A stretch of DNA of 64,000 nt from GCA-2748575 sp965222725 (GCA_965222725.1 OZ244969.1:3100001-3164000); one strand, 5' to 3'; counted from the stretch's first letter, positions 17,798-27,372 are shown. Notes: generated from the letters alone by a model not told the origin. Program-made: numbers and translations.

Positions 17798-19303
17798 ATG
17801 AAAAAAAACAATCCAGTGAATAACTCTTTTCTTGTTCCGTTCTGTCTGGCGTTGTCGCTCGCGGGCTGTGGTGCCGGGCCGTCAGAAAGCGATGAGCAAC
17901 TGGATGAGGTGATTGACGAGCAGGGGCTGGATGAAACCGACGCCAACACGGGCTTACCTGCCATAACAGATCCTGTGGCCCAACTGGGAATGAAGCTGTT
18001 TTTCAGCAAAAGCCTGGGCGGGCAGTTTGATGCTGCCTGTGTCAGCTGCCATCACCCGGCACTGGGCGGTGCCGATGGCCTGAGCCTGCCGGTGGGCGTG
18101 GATGCGACTGATCCCGATCAGCTGGGCCCGGGCAGAAGCCATCAGGACGGCGTGCCGCTGGTGCCCCGTAATTCTCCTACCGTGTTCAATGTTGCTCTGT
18201 GGGACACCGGTCTGTTCTGGGACAGCCGGGTAGAAAGCATAGGTAAGGAAGCAGGCGCCAATGGCAGCCTGTCGGGCATACGCACGCCCGACAGTGGTTT
18301 TGCGGTGGCGGATCCCAATGCCGGTGCCAATCTGCCGGCAGCCCAGGCACGCTTTCCGGTGACCTCTGCGGAAGAAATGAAAGGCACCTTGTTTGAAATC
18401 AATGGCGATGGCGACAGTGTTCGTGATCACCTGGCGGCCCGTATCGGTGATTATGGAGAAGGCACCGGAGAACTGCTGGAAAACCAGTGGCTCACCGAGT
18501 TTCAATTGGCATTTGCTACCTCAGAAGATGCAGAAAACCTTATCACCTTTGAAAACATCGCCTTTGCCATTGGCGAATACGAACGCAGCATGAACTTTAC
18601 CAGCAATCCCTGGAGTGCCTATGTTGCCGGTGACCTGACCGCTATCACCGAAGATCAGAAGCAGGGCGCATTGTTGTTTTTTACCAGTGTGGATGAAGGT
18701 GGTGCCGGATGTTCAACCTGCCACAGCGGTGATCTGTTTTCCGATGGTCGTCACCACACGGTGGCGTTCCCCCAGATTGGCCCAGGTAAAGGCGATGGTG
18801 AAAATGGCGACGATGATTTTGGTCGGGAACGGGAAAGCGGAGACGCTGCCGATCGTTATCGGTTTCGCACGCCGTCGCTGCTGAATGTGGCAATGACCGC
18901 GCCCTATGGCCACAGTGGCGCTTACCAAACACTGGAAGAAGTGGTGCGCCATTATATTAATCCACGAGTGTCCAATGACATTTTCTTTGCTTCAGGAGGC
19001 GTGTGCCGATTGGCGCAATTCCGCGATATCCCGGATTGCGACAGCCTGTATCCCAACGCGCAGAACAACACCCAGCTGGCCCTGCAAAAGCTGGGGCAGG
19101 AAATCAATCAGGGTACCAGCCTGTTGCAGCCTACCCGACTTGATAACACCCAGGTGCAGCAACTGGTGGCTTTTCTTGAGGCTTTGACCGACCCCTGCGT
19201 GCAGGATCGGGATTGCCTGGCGCCCTGGATTCCGGATACCACCGATACCGGGCCTGATGGCCAGCAGCTTAATGCCACGGATCTGGCCGGTGACTTTTTA
19301 TAG
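17798..19303 (+). CDS. Di-haem cytochrome c peroxidase/MauG-family lipoprotein
   Basis: About 501 residues with a lipobox (LSLAGCG). Two c-type haem motifs, CVSCH (about residue 81) and CSTCH (about 305), lie in the typical CCP_MauG spacing. RNSPTVFNVALWDTGLFWDSRVES and RTPSLLNVAMTAPYGHSGAYQTLEEVVRHY are family signatures. Members reduce peroxide or post-translationally modify partners; this one is lipid-anchored, probably facing the periplasm. The Cys-rich C-terminal part is an extension. Two start codons (GTG 17783, ATG 17789) are also possible; 17798 places GGGG 9 nt upstream. Followed by a strong terminator. Confidence 0.87.
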   Translation: MKKNNPVNNSFLVPFCLALSLAGCGAGPSESDEQLDEVIDEQGLDETDANTGLPAITDPVAQLGMKLFFSKSLGGQFDAACVSCHHPALGGADGLSLPVGVDATDPDQLGPGRSHQDGVPLVPRNSPTVFNVALWDTGLFWDSRVESIGKEAGANGSLSGIRTPDSGFAVADPNAGANLPAAQARFPVTSAEEMKGTLFEINGDGDSVRDHLAARIGDYGEGTGELLENQWLTEFQLAFATSEDAENLITFENIAFAIGEYERSMNFTSNPWSAYVAGDLTAITEDQKQGALLFFTSVDEGGAGCSTCHSGDLFSDGRHHTVAFPQIGPGKGDGENGDDDFGRERESGDAADRYRFRTPSLLNVAMTAPYGHSGAYQTLEEVVRHYINPRVSNDIFFASGGVCRLAQFRDIPDCDSLYPNAQNNTQLALQKLGQEINQGTSLLQPTRLDNTQVQQLVAFLEALTDPCVQDRDCLAPWIPDTTDTGPDGQQLNATDLAGDFL

Positions 19304-19349
19304 CCTGTTTCCCCACCCGGGCTTCCCCCCGCTGCGGTAGTTCCGCCTG

Positions 19350-19385
19350 TGCCGAAGGTGTACCCCGCACCTTTGGCATTTTTTT
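19350..19385 (+). terminator. Rho-independent terminator after the cytochrome gene
   Basis: TGCCGAAGGTG (19350-19360) pairs with CACCTTTGGCA (19368-19378) with one mismatch across a 7-nt loop, followed directly by a run of T. Textbook intrinsic terminator. Confidence 0.88.
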
Positions 19386-19424
19386 GGGGAGGGCATTTTT
19401 TTTGGGGGGCATTTTTTTTCGGGG
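19375..19424. repeat. Triplicated GGCATTTTTTT(T)GGGG tandem repeat
   Basis: The arm and T-run of the terminator are repeated about three times in tandem (starting near 19375, 19392 and 19408), each a GGCA followed by 7-8 T and a G run. Probably slippage-derived expansion of the terminator tail; likely length-variable between strains. Confidence 0.7.
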
Positions 19425-19442
19425 CTTTTATTTGATTCCCGT

Positions 19443-19476
19443 AAAATAAAAAAAGGATTGCTCCGCAGAGCAATCC
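19443..19476 (-). terminator. Minus-strand intrinsic terminator with no annotated upstream gene
   Basis: GGATTGCTC (19455-19463) and GAGCAATCC (19468-19476) form a perfect 9-bp stem with a 4-nt loop. The A-rich stretch at 19443-19454 becomes the U-tract when read leftward. No convincing minus-strand gene lies to its right before ydbH, so it may end a small RNA or antisense leader transcript. Confidence 0.6.
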
Positions 19477-19628
19477 AGTTCGGGGTACAGGGTTTTTGCC
19501 AGATTTCTCGCAATAGCCCTGGGGCGCAGTGTAATCAGGACTTGCGGGAAAAACTTGTCTTTGGTTACCTTTTTGTCGTGTATGCTGTGTAAAACATTAA
19601 GGCATTCGACTGTCGACAGGGGGAAACG

Positions 19629-21908
19629 GTGGCGGTATTGCGGCAAACGCTCTGGTGGATTTTTATACTGGTGGTTTTGTGCGTTTTGCTGGGCGTGGGC
19701 ACATTGGCTGCACTGCGCTATCACGATGGATTGCGTGATCAGGTGTTGCTGCGGGTGTTAAAACCCTACGGCGTGCAATCGATCAGTACACAACTGGACG
19801 CGCTTGCCTTTGATCATGCCACCCTGGGTGCACTGTCGGTGAGTTATCAAAAGGATAATCTGGCAGCCCACGCCAAAGTACAACAGATTAAGATTTACCG
19901 GGCCGACAGCAGTCTGCCCTACACGGATCCAAAAAGCTGGTCGCTTACCCTGGAAGCCGGCGATGCCACGGTCACTACACGCCAGTCCGACAATTCTGCC
20001 GATACAGCGCAAACCTTAACGCTGGCGTCTTTCCTTCCCCAGGCCATTCTGCAACAGATACCGCTCGCCATCATCAATGCCAATGCATTGTCCCTTGAGT
20101 ATCAGCCCGCAGGCGGCGACAGCTGGCGTTATCAGGGGGAGGCCCATCTGTCACCGCAAAAGATCCAGTCGCAGTTTCAGCTGCATCATGGCGAGCAGCC
20201 TTTTAACGGCGAGCTGTTGTTGAATCAGGAAAGCGTGGATATCACCCTGGGTCAGTCAGACCAACCCTGGGTGAGTGTGCAGAGCCGCCTGGATCTGGTG
20301 GATTCCCGGCTGGTGGCGGGCGGCACTCTGGCCATCAGCGACCTTACCCATACGGAAGACTGGCTGGCCCTGATGCCACTGGAACTACCGGAAACCGTGA
20401 ACTGGCAGGGCAGCCTTGACCTGGCATTTACCCTGGGGGTGCCGGAGGCCCGCTTGCAGGAATGGCTGACAGGAAATACGCAAAACCTGGAGGGCGTAAC
20501 CCTGGCGGCTCAGGTGCGCCATGATCTGAAACTGGGGGTGCCGGGCCTGGATCTGAAACAGCTGGCGGCCAGGGGTTCAGCCAACGTTCAGCTTTCCGGT
20601 GATAGCCTGCAGGTGAAACCCTGGGAACTGGAACACGGCATGGTATCCAAGAACATCACTGACCCCGACATGCAAAAGCGGCTGGCCCTTACCCGCCCGG
20701 GCACGGCGTCCCTGAGCACCAAAGGCCAGTTGGCAGAGCTGCAGTTAACGTTACCCAACAAGCTGCCGGAATCCGTTGCCGGCAAACTGCGGCTAACCCT
20801 GAAGCTGCCGGAAAAACCGGCCCTGAGCGGGGTCAGTTCCTTTAATACGGCCCGTACCCGGGCAGGCAATCTTAAAGGCAAAGCCAGTGTCCTGCTGGAA
20901 GACCTGACCGCCTTTCAAACCGGTTTTACCTACCTGCCCCACGAGCAGGCCATGGACTTTAAAATCGACAGTGAAAAAACCAACCTGGCCACCGCCACAT
21001 TCAATGAATGGGCGCAAAAGCTGGAATTGCCTTTCCAGTTAGAACTGGGGGATTTTTCCATGGCCATGGAAGGGCGCCTTGATTTAAACCGGCTGGAGCA
21101 GGCGCGGGTGCAGGGCAGGCTGGAAGTATCCGACTGGCACGGTAACCTGGAGAAAAATCATTTTGAATCCCTCACCTCACAATTTGCTTTTTCCGGCGAT
21201 CTGAATCATTTTTCCGTAAAAGGGCAGGTTAAGAACGGGCTGTTTGATGTGGGCATACCCATTACCGATATTCGTTACGACCTGGCTATTGACGGCGACA
21301 CTGAAAACGAACACTTTCAGGTAACGGTTACCAATCTGGAAAGCAAACTGGTGGGCGGGCTGGTGCGTATCCCTGAATTTGCATGGGATAATCAGCAACA
21401 GGAAACGCAATTTAATGTGGTGATTTTTAACTGGCAGTTTGCACAGATCATAGAACTGCTGGATCGCCAGGATCTGGAAGTCAGCGGCATTCTGGATGGC
21501 ATGTTGCCGATCTATCTGGCGGACAATGGCTTTGAAATACGGGAAGGCCGCCTCACCGCGCGGCAGCCCGGAGGCGTGATCCGTTACAAGCCGGCCCCGG
21601 ACATGAAGGCCTACCTGAGCAACCAGCAACAATTGAAGATGGCCGTGGATATACTGGAAAACTTCCACTACCAGACGCTCGATGCCAAAGTGAATCAGGA
21701 GCTGGATGGCACCCAGTTCATTAACCTGACACTGAAAGGCAAGAACCCGGATATGGCGATTAAAGCCGGTAATATCGAAGTGCGTGGCGGCACCCCGGCC
21801 AATCTGAACCTGAATATCGAACACAACATAAACCCGTTACTGGAAAGCCTGACGCTTCCCGGAAAAATTCAGGAAAACTGGAAAAACCTTGATACAGTTC
21901 AACAGTAA
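19629..21908 (+). CDS. ydbH: YdbH-family AsmA-like intermembrane lipid transport protein
   Basis: 759 residues: an N-terminal membrane anchor (WWIFILVVLCVLLGVGTLAALRY), then a long beta-rich periplasmic bridge typical of AsmA-like proteins, ending in the dicarboxylate-transport/YdbH C-terminal domain (GILDGMLPIYLADNGFEI, QPGGVIRYKP, FHYQTLDAKVNQELDG). In E. coli YdbH works with YnbE and is one of three redundant phospholipid bridge proteins. The GTG start at 19629 has AGGGGGA upstream. It heads a three-gene operon with ynbE and ydbL, which strongly supports the assignment. Confidence 0.92.
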   Translation: MAVLRQTLWWIFILVVLCVLLGVGTLAALRYHDGLRDQVLLRVLKPYGVQSISTQLDALAFDHATLGALSVSYQKDNLAAHAKVQQIKIYRADSSLPYTDPKSWSLTLEAGDATVTTRQSDNSADTAQTLTLASFLPQAILQQIPLAIINANALSLEYQPAGGDSWRYQGEAHLSPQKIQSQFQLHHGEQPFNGELLLNQESVDITLGQSDQPWVSVQSRLDLVDSRLVAGGTLAISDLTHTEDWLALMPLELPETVNWQGSLDLAFTLGVPEARLQEWLTGNTQNLEGVTLAAQVRHDLKLGVPGLDLKQLAARGSANVQLSGDSLQVKPWELEHGMVSKNITDPDMQKRLALTRPGTASLSTKGQLAELQLTLPNKLPESVAGKLRLTLKLPEKPALSGVSSFNTARTRAGNLKGKASVLLEDLTAFQTGFTYLPHEQAMDFKIDSEKTNLATATFNEWAQKLELPFQLELGDFSMAMEGRLDLNRLEQARVQGRLEVSDWHGNLEKNHFESLTSQFAFSGDLNHFSVKGQVKNGLFDVGIPITDIRYDLAIDGDTENEHFQVTVTNLESKLVGGLVRIPEFAWDNQQQETQFNVVIFNWQFAQIIELLDRQDLEVSGILDGMLPIYLADNGFEIREGRLTARQPGGVIRYKPAPDMKAYLSNQQQLKMAVDILENFHYQTLDAKVNQELDGTQFINLTLKGKNPDMAIKAGNIEVRGGTPANLNLNIEHNINPLLESLTLPGKIQENWKNLDTVQQ

Positions 21909-21927
21909 ACAAAAGGAGACAACCTTT

Positions 21928-22119
21928 ATGGCGCGCCCATTAATGCTTGGCAGCCTGCTGCTAACCTTTTTCACCCTGGGGTGTACCCACCGGGTGGAAG
22001 TGGCAGCACCCGAGCCAATCACCATTAACCTCAATGTAAAAATTGAGCACGAAGTCAAAGTCAAAGTGGAAAAAGATCTGGACGACCTGTTCAGTGATGA
22101 ATCCAACGACCTGTTTTAA
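21928..22119 (+). CDS. ynbE: YnbE-family outer-membrane lipoprotein
   Basis: 63 residues with lipobox LGC (Cys about 19), then HRVEVAAPEPITINLNVKIEHEVKVKVEKDLDDLF, nearly identical in pattern to E. coli YnbE (EPITINMNVKIEHE). YnbE stacks on the C-terminal edge of YdbH to extend the lipid bridge to the outer membrane. RBS AAGGAG at 21913-21918, 9 nt before ATG. Between ydbH (20 nt gap) and ydbL. Confidence 0.93.
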   Translation: MARPLMLGSLLLTFFTLGCTHRVEVAAPEPITINLNVKIEHEVKVKVEKDLDDLFSDESNDLF

Positions 22120-22131
22120 CGGAGCCCTGTG

Positions 22132-22461
22132 ATGAAAATGATTCGATGGACCCTGATAACACTGCTGACCGTATTTTCACTCAGTGCCTGGGCACTGGAC
22201 CTGGACGATGCCAAAGCCTCCGGGCTGGTGGGTGAAACCCCCACGGGTTACCTGGCCGCGGTATCCGATTCCCCCAGTGCCGAAGTTACCGCACTGGTGA
22301 ATGAAGTGAACAGCAAACGCAAAAAGCAGTACGGCGAAATCGCCAGCAAGCGCAACATTCCCCTGAATGCCGTAGAAAAGCTGGCAGCCAAAAAAGCCTA
22401 CGAAAAAACCGAATCAGGCCACTACGTGAAAAACGCCTCCGGCGCCTGGGAAAAGAAGTAA
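22132..22461 (+). CDS. ydbL: YdbL-family periplasmic protein (DUF1318)
   Basis: 109 residues with a signal peptide ending SAWA, then the DUF1318 body: LDDAKASGLVGETPTGYLAAV, AEVTALVNEVNSKRKKQYGEIA, and an Ala/Lys-rich helix AVEKLAAKKAYEKTESGHYV. YdbL is thought to control YnbE multimer formation with YdbH. ATG 22132 follows GGAG by 7 nt; last gene of the operon. Confidence 0.92.
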   Translation: MKMIRWTLITLLTVFSLSAWALDLDDAKASGLVGETPTGYLAAVSDSPSAEVTALVNEVNSKRKKQYGEIASKRNIPLNAVEKLAAKKAYEKTESGHYVKNASGAWEKK

Positions 22462-22712
22462 CCCATGCTTTCGCTTTTGGCCGATGTTGTAAGCGGCAGA
22501 GTAAGCGGGGCCTTATGCGGGCTCCACTTACCGCCGGACACAACAGAGTGGCAAAAAGCTAAAGCGAAAAGGCAAGGCAAACAGACAGAGCAAAAAGGTA
22601 AAAAGTCACATTTTTCAGCCCTAATAATTGCCCCTGGTTTTTTACCTTGTTTTACTTCAGCGTCAGCAAAACATGCTATCTTTAAGGAACGTTTTTTCAG
22701 GTAGTTCGTTCT

Positions 22713-23180
22713 ATGTCAGAATTGCTTCCCAACATACGCAATGCGGCCCGGGCGCTGATCCTTAAAAATGACAAGGTGCTGATGCTGCGCAAAGAAGACA
22801 GTAACGGTGCCCGCTATGCATTACCGGGCGGCGGCCAGGAAACCGGAGAAAGCCTGCAAGAATCTCTGCAAAGAGAGTGCATAGAAGAAATCGGTTCCGA
22901 GGTTATCGTAAAAGAGCTGCTGCATGTGGCGGATTATTTTAAACCCAGAAACACCAATCCCCCCACCGTGCGCCATCTGGTGGAATTTCTGTTTATTTGC
23001 GAAGTCCCCGACGATTACCAACCCCATAACGGCGAAAATCCCGACAAGCATCAGGTAGAAGTGGTATGGGCGGAACTGGAAGAATTAAGCCGGTTACCCA
23101 TCTTTCCCAAATCCCTGGTGGCCAACCTGCTGGGCATGCAGGGCAAAAGCCGGCATGTGTATCTGGGCAGCGTTAAATAG
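22713..23180 (+). CDS. Nudix hydrolase
   Basis: 155 residues with a complete Nudix box G-x5-E-x7-RECIEEIG inside the GGGQETGESLQESL region (about residues 38-60). N-terminal ARALILKNDKVLMLRKED is the usual beta strand. The family hydrolyses nucleoside diphosphates linked to another moiety; the exact substrate is not predictable. Start ATG 22713. The 251 bp before it hold no supportable gene. Confidence 0.88.
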   Translation: MSELLPNIRNAARALILKNDKVLMLRKEDSNGARYALPGGGQETGESLQESLQRECIEEIGSEVIVKELLHVADYFKPRNTNPPTVRHLVEFLFICEVPDDYQPHNGENPDKHQVEVVWAELEELSRLPIFPKSLVANLLGMQGKSRHVYLGSVK

Positions 23181-23198
23181 GCTGCCGGTTATAGTCGT

Positions 23199-23705
23199 TT
23201 ACGGGTATAACTGCACAATTCCCGTTTTACCCTCCATATCCCCCACTATCCAGATTTGCTCAAACTGATGCCCGTCCGGCACCTGAATCTTGTGCTGCAG
23301 TGATGTGATCTCGTCGCTGGTCCAGGCGGGGTTGGCATTGCGAATCACCAGCCACACCCGTTTGGTTCGGTAGGTTTTGGTGGATTTACTTAACAGAATC
23401 CGTTGCAGCGCTTCCAGCAGCCGTTCATGGGGATCACTGAACAACTCCTGCCGGCGCAGTTCCTGCTGGGTTTTTTCGCCCAGCTCCCGCCCCAGAATGT
23501 GCATGGCTTCTGCCTCGCTGCCATACAAATGGGCAATCTCCATATCCAGCCGTTCCCCTTTCAGGTAACAGGAAACATCGGGTTTATGGGGCTGGTTGTG
23601 CCATATATGGCGAATCTTCTCGCCGGTGTTTTTTTCATACCAGCGCATAAAGAGTTTGGCGGCCTGGTGCTCCAGTTCTATTTTTTCCTGTTCACTACTG
23701 ATCAT
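23199..23705 (-). CDS. Hypothetical protein, possible nuclease-like fold
   Basis: 168 residues, no signal peptide or membrane helix. Helical N-terminus (ELEHQAAKLFMRWYEKNTG), then a segment KPDVSCYLKGERLDMEIAH, which could correspond to the D...E-x-x core of PD-(D/E)XK folds, and strands VWLVIRN and IWIVGDMEGKTGIVQLYP. I do not recognise the family; the nuclease idea is weak. It is a single gene between the Nudix gene (convergent) and the lipoprotein gene (divergent). Confidence 0.6.
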   Translation of the reverse strand: MISSEQEKIELEHQAAKLFMRWYEKNTGEKIRHIWHNQPHKPDVSCYLKGERLDMEIAHLYGSEAEAMHILGRELGEKTQQELRRQELFSDPHERLLEALQRILLSKSTKTYRTKRVWLVIRNANPAWTSDEITSLQHKIQVPDGHQFEQIWIVGDMEGKTGIVQLYP

Positions 23706-23791
23706 AATGCACGCATACCATCACGCAAAAAAACGAATCCCCACTATAATGAAAGCACAATCGCACACTTTTTCTGTCAGTGATACGCCTT

Positions 23792-24925
23792 ATGTACCTA
23801 ATAAGAATAACCTTTGCAGCGTTAAAAAAGGCAGTTTTCCTAACCGGTATTCTGTTACTGCCCGCCTGTGGCGGCGGTGGAGGAGGGGGCGGCTCCGGTG
23901 GCAACAACAACGCCCCCGGCCAGGACAGTGGCGTGGACGGCGACGGCGACACCCCGGGCGTCGGCTATTTTCTGGATTCCGCGGTAGCAGGCCTGAGCTA
24001 CCAAACCCGTAACGACGAGGGCGCCGTTATCAGTGGCGAAACCGGCCCCAATGGCGAATATCCCCTTTACGACGACCGGGCCATTTATTTTGCCATCGGC
24101 AAACTGGTTTTGGGTACCATTCCCGCCCGATCCCGTACCACACCCTTCAGTTTTATGAGCACCGGCAGCGGCGAAACCGTACCGGTGAATATTGCCCGCT
24201 ACCTGCAAACCCTGGATGACGACGGCAACCCCGATAACGGCATCGCTATTACCGCAGCCACCCGCACCGCGTTCACCGAAACCAATAAAACCTTTTCTGA
24301 TGATTATTTCAGCCGGTCAAATTTTTCGGCCCTCGCGGAGGATGATATCCAGTACCTGCTGGACAATCCCGATATCGCATTGGTAGACACCGAAACCGCC
24401 AGAGCCCACTTGCAGGGCACGTTGGAAACCATCGACGAACAAATCAGCCTGCCGGGCACCCGCTGGCGTACCGAATACAGCCCCCTGTTCAGATCCTGGT
24501 ACAATGAAATTGGGCAGGTGTGGGAAACCCAGCAAACCTGTACCGGTGGAGAATTCGATCTGTACCGTATCGACACCTACGACGCCGCCCGCGTTACCAG
24601 CACCTATTGGAGCAGCTTTGATTGGGTTCCCACCTGTGAACGCACCGGCGAGGAAGTGACCGAAGACCCACGCGATTACGATATCAACACCCTGTGTGGC
24701 CAGAAACTGGCTGATGAACCTAATGCCAACCTGACCGTATGCAGCTTTGCCGATCTGAATTCCGTGGTGACATACGAGCGCGACGGGGTGAGCTTTACCG
24801 TATACAGCGCCTATGCACCGGACAGCGGCGTAGTGTACAGAACTACCTATAAGGAATATGATGTGGATGCCATCCGGTTCCGGGAAAAATGGCAGTCAAT
24901 AACCACACAATTGCTTGAGGAATAA
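23792..24925 (+). CDS. Predicted lipoprotein with a polyglycine linker
   Basis: About 377 residues. Signal peptide with lipobox LPAC followed by eight Gly and a GSGGNN linker, a common outer-membrane lipoprotein design. The mature part begins with a repeat-like domain (GYFLDSAVAGLSYQTRNDEGAV, an EF-like GLSYxT fold seen in adhesin-type lipoproteins) and continues with beta-rich sequence of no recognised family, containing several Cys (TCTGG, PTCER, NTLCGQ, TVCSF). ATG 23792 is preferred over GTG 23780. It ends 10 nt before pykF. Confidence 0.65.
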   Translation: MYLIRITFAALKKAVFLTGILLLPACGGGGGGGGSGGNNNAPGQDSGVDGDGDTPGVGYFLDSAVAGLSYQTRNDEGAVISGETGPNGEYPLYDDRAIYFAIGKLVLGTIPARSRTTPFSFMSTGSGETVPVNIARYLQTLDDDGNPDNGIAITAATRTAFTETNKTFSDDYFSRSNFSALAEDDIQYLLDNPDIALVDTETARAHLQGTLETIDEQISLPGTRWRTEYSPLFRSWYNEIGQVWETQQTCTGGEFDLYRIDTYDAARVTSTYWSSFDWVPTCERTGEEVTEDPRDYDINTLCGQKLADEPNANLTVCSFADLNSVVTYERDGVSFTVYSAYAPDSGVVYRTTYKEYDVDAIRFREKWQSITTQLLEE

Positions 24926-24935
24926 GCGTACCACC

Positions 24936-26372
24936 ATGCGACAAACCAAAATTATCTGTACTATTGGTCCCGCCACCGATTCTTTTGAAATGCTGTATCA
25001 AATGGGCCAGGCGGGCATGAATGTCGTCAGACTGAATATGTCCCATGGTAGCCACGAAAGTCACGCCAAAGTGATCAAAGCGGTAAAAACCCTTAATCAG
25101 AAAGTCAAATACCCCATTCCCATTCTGCTGGATACCCAGGGTCCTGAAATCCGTACCGGTGAAGTAGACGACGACCTGGAATTAAAAGCCGGCGATCGTA
25201 TCAGCGTTACCGTACGCGGCGGCGATGTGGAGGAATCCTCTATCCACATCAATTACGACGAACTGGTGGATGCTCTGCACATTGGTGACAGGATCACGGT
25301 GGATAATGGCCTGATCAACCTGGAAGTGCTGGAAAAATCCCATCGCACCCTGCGCTGTGAAGTGGTGGACGGCGGCACCCTGAAAAGCAAACGCCATGTG
25401 AACCTGCCGGGCATTAAGGTAAACCTGCCCGCCATCACCAAAAAAGACCGCGAGGATATTCTGTTTGGTGTAGAACAGGACATTGATTTTATTGCCCTCT
25501 CATTCGTGCGCGAAGCAAAGGATATTCTGCAGCTGAAAGAATTGTTGGGCTCCAAAGCCTCCAAAACCAAAATCATCGCCAAAATAGAAGACCAGGAAGG
25601 CGTACGCAACATCAAGGACATTATTGATGTGGCTGATGGCATTATGGTGGCTCGGGGCGATCTGGGGGTGGAAATTCCCTTTGAGGACCTGCCCAACGTA
25701 CAACGGGATATCGTGCGCTACTGCCACCAGTCAGGCAAGCGCGTGATCGTGGCCACCCACCTGCTGGAATCCATGATTGAAAACCCCATGCCCACCCGTG
25801 CCGAAGTCACCGACGTGGCCAATGCCGTGTATGAAGGGGTGGATGCCATAATGCTTTCCGGCGAAACCACCGTGGGCAAGTACCCGCTAAAGTGTATCGA
25901 AACCCTGGACAAAATTGCCCGCAAATCCGAACAGCGCCGTGGCTTGCAGTTCCACAAAGAACTGATCAAAGGCACCGAAAAACAACACATCGCCGAAGGC
26001 GCCGCCCAGCTGGCCGAATCCCTGAAAGCCGACGGGATACTGGTAATTACCCGGCGGGGAATCATGGCCCAGTACGTCACCAACTGCCGCCCCGAGAAAA
26101 CCCCGATTTTTGCCTTTACCAACGACAGCCGTACGCGGCGCCAGCTGGCGTTAAACCGCAGTGTGTTTTCCCACCGTATTGCCTTTAGCAGCGAACCGGA
26201 ACGCACCCTGGCCAATGCTTTTGAAATCCTGAAAGAGCGGGAAGGCTTAAAACCCGGCGGATTGGTTGTGGTGGTGTCCGACGTCATCGCCGGTATGGGC
26301 ATTGAAGCCATTCAGGTGCGCAAAATCCCCGAACATGGGCTGGCAGAAACCGCAGAAGACGATGCCGGCTAA
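24936..26372 (+). CDS. pykF: Pyruvate kinase
   Basis: 478 residues, full length for bacterial type I pyruvate kinase. TKIICTIGPATDSFEML at the N-terminus, NMSHGSHESH, ILLDTQGPEIRTG, KIEDQEGVRNI, GIMVARGDLGVEIP and VDAIMLSGETTVGKYP are signature sites for PEP/ADP/Mg binding. It catalyses PEP + ADP to pyruvate + ATP. The C-terminal allosteric domain is present. ATG 24936 gives the standard N-terminus. Confidence 0.96.
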   Translation: MRQTKIICTIGPATDSFEMLYQMGQAGMNVVRLNMSHGSHESHAKVIKAVKTLNQKVKYPIPILLDTQGPEIRTGEVDDDLELKAGDRISVTVRGGDVEESSIHINYDELVDALHIGDRITVDNGLINLEVLEKSHRTLRCEVVDGGTLKSKRHVNLPGIKVNLPAITKKDREDILFGVEQDIDFIALSFVREAKDILQLKELLGSKASKTKIIAKIEDQEGVRNIKDIIDVADGIMVARGDLGVEIPFEDLPNVQRDIVRYCHQSGKRVIVATHLLESMIENPMPTRAEVTDVANAVYEGVDAIMLSGETTVGKYPLKCIETLDKIARKSEQRRGLQFHKELIKGTEKQHIAEGAAQLAESLKADGILVITRRGIMAQYVTNCRPEKTPIFAFTNDSRTRRQLALNRSVFSHRIAFSSEPERTLANAFEILKEREGLKPGGLVVVVSDVIAGMGIEAIQVRKIPEHGLAETAEDDAG

Positions 26373-26409
26373 ACCGCCATTCACCCGCAGGTAAAAGAGG
26401 TAACGGCCA

Positions 26410-26871
26410 GTGGCGTTATTGTTAAAGTCGAAACTGGCCTGTGCCTTTACTTTTATCTTTGTGGTTACATTTGTATTCACCACCCCACAGCCAGCACAGG
26501 CAGAAATCTATAAATGGATTGATGCCAACGGCAAAGTGCATTTCAGCGATGAAAAGCCGGAACACATGAAGGTGGAAGAAGTTAAGCTGGAAATCAACAC
26601 CTTTGAAAACGTCAGCTATGACCTTTCCATATTCGATACCGGCGGCAAAGTCATCATGTATAGCACCGACTGGTGCAGCTACTGCAAAAAAGCCCGCCGC
26701 TATTTTCGTAAAAATAATATCGCCTACACCGAGTATGATATTGAAAAGGATTCCCGAGCCCGGCGCCAATACAAAAAAATGGGCGCCACCGGCGTGCCCG
26801 TGATACTGGTGGGCAAAAAACGCATGAACGGTTTCAGCGTTAGCGGATTTCAGAAAATTTACGGCAAGTAA
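26410..26871 (+). CDS. Secreted DUF4124-glutaredoxin fusion
   Basis: 153 residues: signal peptide (ending PAQA), a DUF4124 segment (EIYKWIDANGKVHFSDEKP) and a glutaredoxin domain with active site CSYC (VIMYSTDWCSYCKKARRYF), the cis-Pro TGVPVILVG loop and RMNGFSVSGF. Probably a periplasmic thiol-disulphide protein. GTG start. It follows pykF at 37 bp and precedes yaiI by 28 bp. Confidence 0.85.
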   Translation: MALLLKSKLACAFTFIFVVTFVFTTPQPAQAEIYKWIDANGKVHFSDEKPEHMKVEEVKLEINTFENVSYDLSIFDTGGKVIMYSTDWCSYCKKARRYFRKNNIAYTEYDIEKDSRARRQYKKMGATGVPVILVGKKRMNGFSVSGFQKIYGK

Positions 26872-26899
26872 CAGAGTTTAAGAATCACAGGAACAGAAC

Positions 26900-27352
26900 A
26901 TGAAAATATGGATTGACGCCGACGCCTGCCCGGTAGCCATTCGGGAAATTATCTGCCGAGCGGCCATGCGCACCAAAGTAGAAGCCTGCTTTGTATCCAA
27001 CCACCCATTGCCGCTACCCAAATCCCCCTTAATCAAAAAGCTGCAGGTAAGCTCCGGCTTTGATGTAGCCGATAATGAAATTGCCAAACGGGTAGAAAGT
27101 GGCGAACTGGTCATTACCAGCGACATCCCCCTGGCAGCAGAAGTGATAGAAAAGCAGGGCCAGGCCTTAAGCCCCCGGGGTGAGTTGTACACCACCGAGA
27201 ACATCCGCGGCCGTCTCAATATCCGTGATTTTATGGATACCCTGCGTTCCAGTGGCATTGAAACCGGTGGCGCACCGGCTCTGTCACAGGCCGATCGGCA
27301 GGCCTTTGCTAATCACCTGGATCGGATTCTTACACAGTCTTTGAAAGGTTGA
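26900..27352 (+). CDS. yaiI: YaiI/YqxD family protein (UPF0178/DUF188)
   Basis: 150 residues, with WIDADACPVAIREII, SSGFDVADNEIAKRVESGELVITSDIPLA, LSPRGELYT and RDFMDTLRSSGIETGG, matching E. coli YaiI along its length. The fold is PIN-like; the function is unproven. Its stop overlaps the next putative start. Confidence 0.93.
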   Translation: MKIWIDADACPVAIREIICRAAMRTKVEACFVSNHPLPLPKSPLIKKLQVSSGFDVADNEIAKRVESGELVITSDIPLAAEVIEKQGQALSPRGELYTTENIRGRLNIRDFMDTLRSSGIETGGAPALSQADRQAFANHLDRILTQSLKG

Positions 27353-27372
27353 ATTCAGGGTTTTGCAGATTG

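Noticed and set aside
22465..22704. 79-residue ORF between ydbL and the Nudix gene
   Set aside because: Low-complexity Lys/Gln/Ala product, no RBS and no family; probably chance reading frame.
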